A stretch of 6,231 nucleotides of DNA from Phycisphaeraceae bacterium. GTDB taxonomy: Bacteria > Planctomycetota > Phycisphaerae > Phycisphaerales > Phycisphaeraceae. Each line of letters opens with the position of its first letter. The stretch's first letter is position 1. A program made the position numbers and the translations under genes. The stretch lies in NCBI GenBank assembly GCA_028281215.1, contig JANQKH010000398.1, forward strand, positions 1 through 6,231, read 5' to 3'. Below are positions 5,144 to 6,231 of the stretch, in pieces. Under the pieces are notes generated by a model that was given only the letters and a program-made list of their open reading frames with translations, was not told where the DNA came from and searched no databases.

Positions 5144-6231
5144 TCAATCCATCCATCCAGACTGCTGGAAGAACTCGAACCACTTGGTCGCGATCACTTC
5201 AGTTGCCTTCGGTGTGTAGTGCACATCGTCGTGCATGTAATCGGTCGTTTTCGGCACGGCGGCTTCAAGATCGACATAGTCGACTTCGAGTTGAGCGACA
5301 ATGTCGCGCACGTGATCTCGCGCCTGTTTCATGCCGTGCTCCATCGACCACACATTTGGCATCTTCCCGTCTGCCTGATGCGACGGCGCGAACCACCATC
5401 GCTGTTGCACGTCCTCGGGTTGTTCCACGTCGTACATGAACGGCTGCGTGCAGAGCAACACCTTCGCGCCTTTGCGCCGCGTTACGCTGACAAACTCGCG
5501 CAGGTTGCGGTCGTATGATTTCAGGCTTGGCCAATTTTCGCGCATCACCGCTTCGGCTTTGGGGAAGAACATCATCTTCGAGCCGTGTGTGCCGTCGCCG
5601 TACGGGCCCGGCGTGTAGACGCGGTTGAAACGGAAGTCAGAAAACCAGAATCCCATTTGCATGTTGATCAGTTGCATGCGGTTCTTCGGGTTGATGCGGT
5701 TGGCGATCGCGCCGTAGTAGTGGCCGTAGTCCGGACGGAAACCGCCTACGGTGAACGTGTCAGGCGTCAGGCTTCGCATCAGATCATTGATGCCGTGGAA
5801 GATGATCACAATGTCAGGCTCGAAGTCCTGTGCATGGAGTTGGTACTTGACCAGCGAGTGAGCGGTGGTGTGCCAGTCGGCGCCGAGGTTTTGCACTTCG
5901 ATGTTCCGGTCGGGGTAAGCGGCACGCAGTTTTTCTTTGAGGATTTCGGTGTGGACGTCCTTGGTGGCAAGTCGACCGCAGAACACCGTGCTGCCGCCGA
6001 ACACAAAGATGCGTGTGGTGTTCGCTGGTTTCTTCTTTTCGATGTCCTCGCCGCGGAAACCCCAGCGATTGATGGTGAACTTGGCATAGCCCGGCCGCGG
6101 TGTGTTTTGCAGGAAGGCATGCGTGCTGTCAGCGGCGGCGGTGGCGCGCTTGGTCATCTCTTTTTCGATCCGACGGTCGACCACCATCCATAATGCGATG
6201 CCAATGACGCCGAAGAACACGATCTTCTGCG
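5144..6231 (-). CDS. SGNH/GDSL-type hydrolase with N-terminal membrane anchor (5' partial)
   Basis: An esterase-type protein of the SGNH superfamily. Numbering from the GTG at 6218-6220 (358 aa), the four blocks are: FGGST with nucleophile Ser77; NLG with Gly113; HGIND with Asn145; and D331-D-V-H334 for the Asp and His of the catalytic triad. The INRWGFRGE segment ahead of block I (about 50-58) is common in this branch. A hydrophobic segment (about 1-14) followed by DRRIEKE is a signal anchor, placing the enzyme at the outer face of the inner membrane or in the periplasm. The frame stays open from that GTG to the window edge (Q-K-I before it) and the GTG has only a weak ribosome site, so the true start is probably outside. 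Such enzymes remove acyl groups from carbohydrates, lipids or envelope polymers; the substrate is not visible. The symporter follows after 154 nt, suggesting but not proving a shared pathway. Confidence 0.85.
   Translation of the reverse strand, partial: QKIVFFGVIGIALWMVVDRRIEKEMTKRATAAADSTHAFLQNTPRPGYAKFTINRWGFRGEDIEKKKPANTTRIFVFGGSTVFCGRLATKDVHTEILKEKLRAAYPDRNIEVQNLGADWHTTAHSLVKYQLHAQDFEPDIVIIFHGINDLMRSLTPDTFTVGGFRPDYGHYYGAIANRINPKNRMQLINMQMGFWFSDFRFNRVYTPGPYGDGTHGSKMMFFPKAEAVMRENWPSLKSYDRNLREFVSVTRRKGAKVLLCTQPFMYDVEQPEDVQQRWWFAPSHQADGKMPNVWSMEHGMKQARDHVRDIVAQLEVDYVDLEAAVPKTTDYMHDDVHYTPKATEVIATKWFEFFQQSGWMD

Noticed and set aside
5585..6193. 202-codon plus-strand open frame opposite the SGNH hydrolase
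   Set aside because: The minus-strand protein carries all four SGNH blocks; the antisense frame shows no domain and no ribosome site of note.
1..6231. CRISPR array, insertion sequence or integration site
   Set aside because: No regularly spaced repeats, no transposase or integrase frame, and no second copy of the tRNA 3' end were found.

Overview
The window is one co-directional block: every gene I can support lies on the minus strand, so transcription runs from high to low coordinates. In that order the genes are: an SGNH/GDSL-type hydrolase with an N-terminal membrane anchor (5' end cut by the window), a very large sodium:solute symporter (SSS family), a membrane-anchored thioredoxin-fold protein, tRNA-Arg(CCT), a TPR + SPOR-domain (probable) lipoprotein, and mraZ, the usual first gene of the division and cell-wall (dcw) cluster. 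A strong Shine-Dalgarno sequence at the left edge suggests that the next dcw gene, by family convention rsmH, begins at or just outside base 1.

The organism looks like a moderately GC-rich, Gram-negative-type bacterium with peptidoglycan: it has MraZ, a SPOR domain that would bind septal glycan, a probable lipoprotein signal and an exported thioredoxin. The N-anchored SGNH hydrolase beside an oversized SSS symporter, and the general protein style, resemble Planctomycetota (perhaps the Phycisphaerae side) or another PVC-group lineage. This is inference from protein style only; no rRNA or marker tree is available here.

Region by region (left to right): 1-124 is the mraZ to next-gene junction. 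125-619 is mraZ. 620-874 is its leader and promoter region, with a sigma70-like promoter, repeated GTGGG elements of the kind MraZ binds, and two DnaA-box-like sequences further upstream. 875-1645 is the SPOR lipoprotein. 1646-1820 is intergenic with only a short direct repeat. 1821-1893 is tRNA-Arg. 1894-2057 is intergenic and contains a long interrupted inverted repeat. 2058-2528 is the thioredoxin-like gene. 2529-2607 holds a nested inverted repeat. 2608-4989 is the SSS symporter. 4990-5143 holds several complementary segments that could form mutually exclusive hairpins. 5144 to the right edge is the SGNH hydrolase.

Functionally there are two neighbourhoods. The left half concerns cell division and envelope growth (mraZ, the presumed rsmH, and a SPOR protein). 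The right half concerns uptake and processing of a small molecule (symporter plus hydrolase), with an extracytoplasmic thiol-disulfide protein downstream. I see no mobile element, CRISPR array or clear horizontal island. The least ordinary items are the roughly 220-residue hydrophilic insertion in the symporter, the switch-like hairpin set upstream of it, and the MraZ/DnaA-type site cluster upstream of mraZ.
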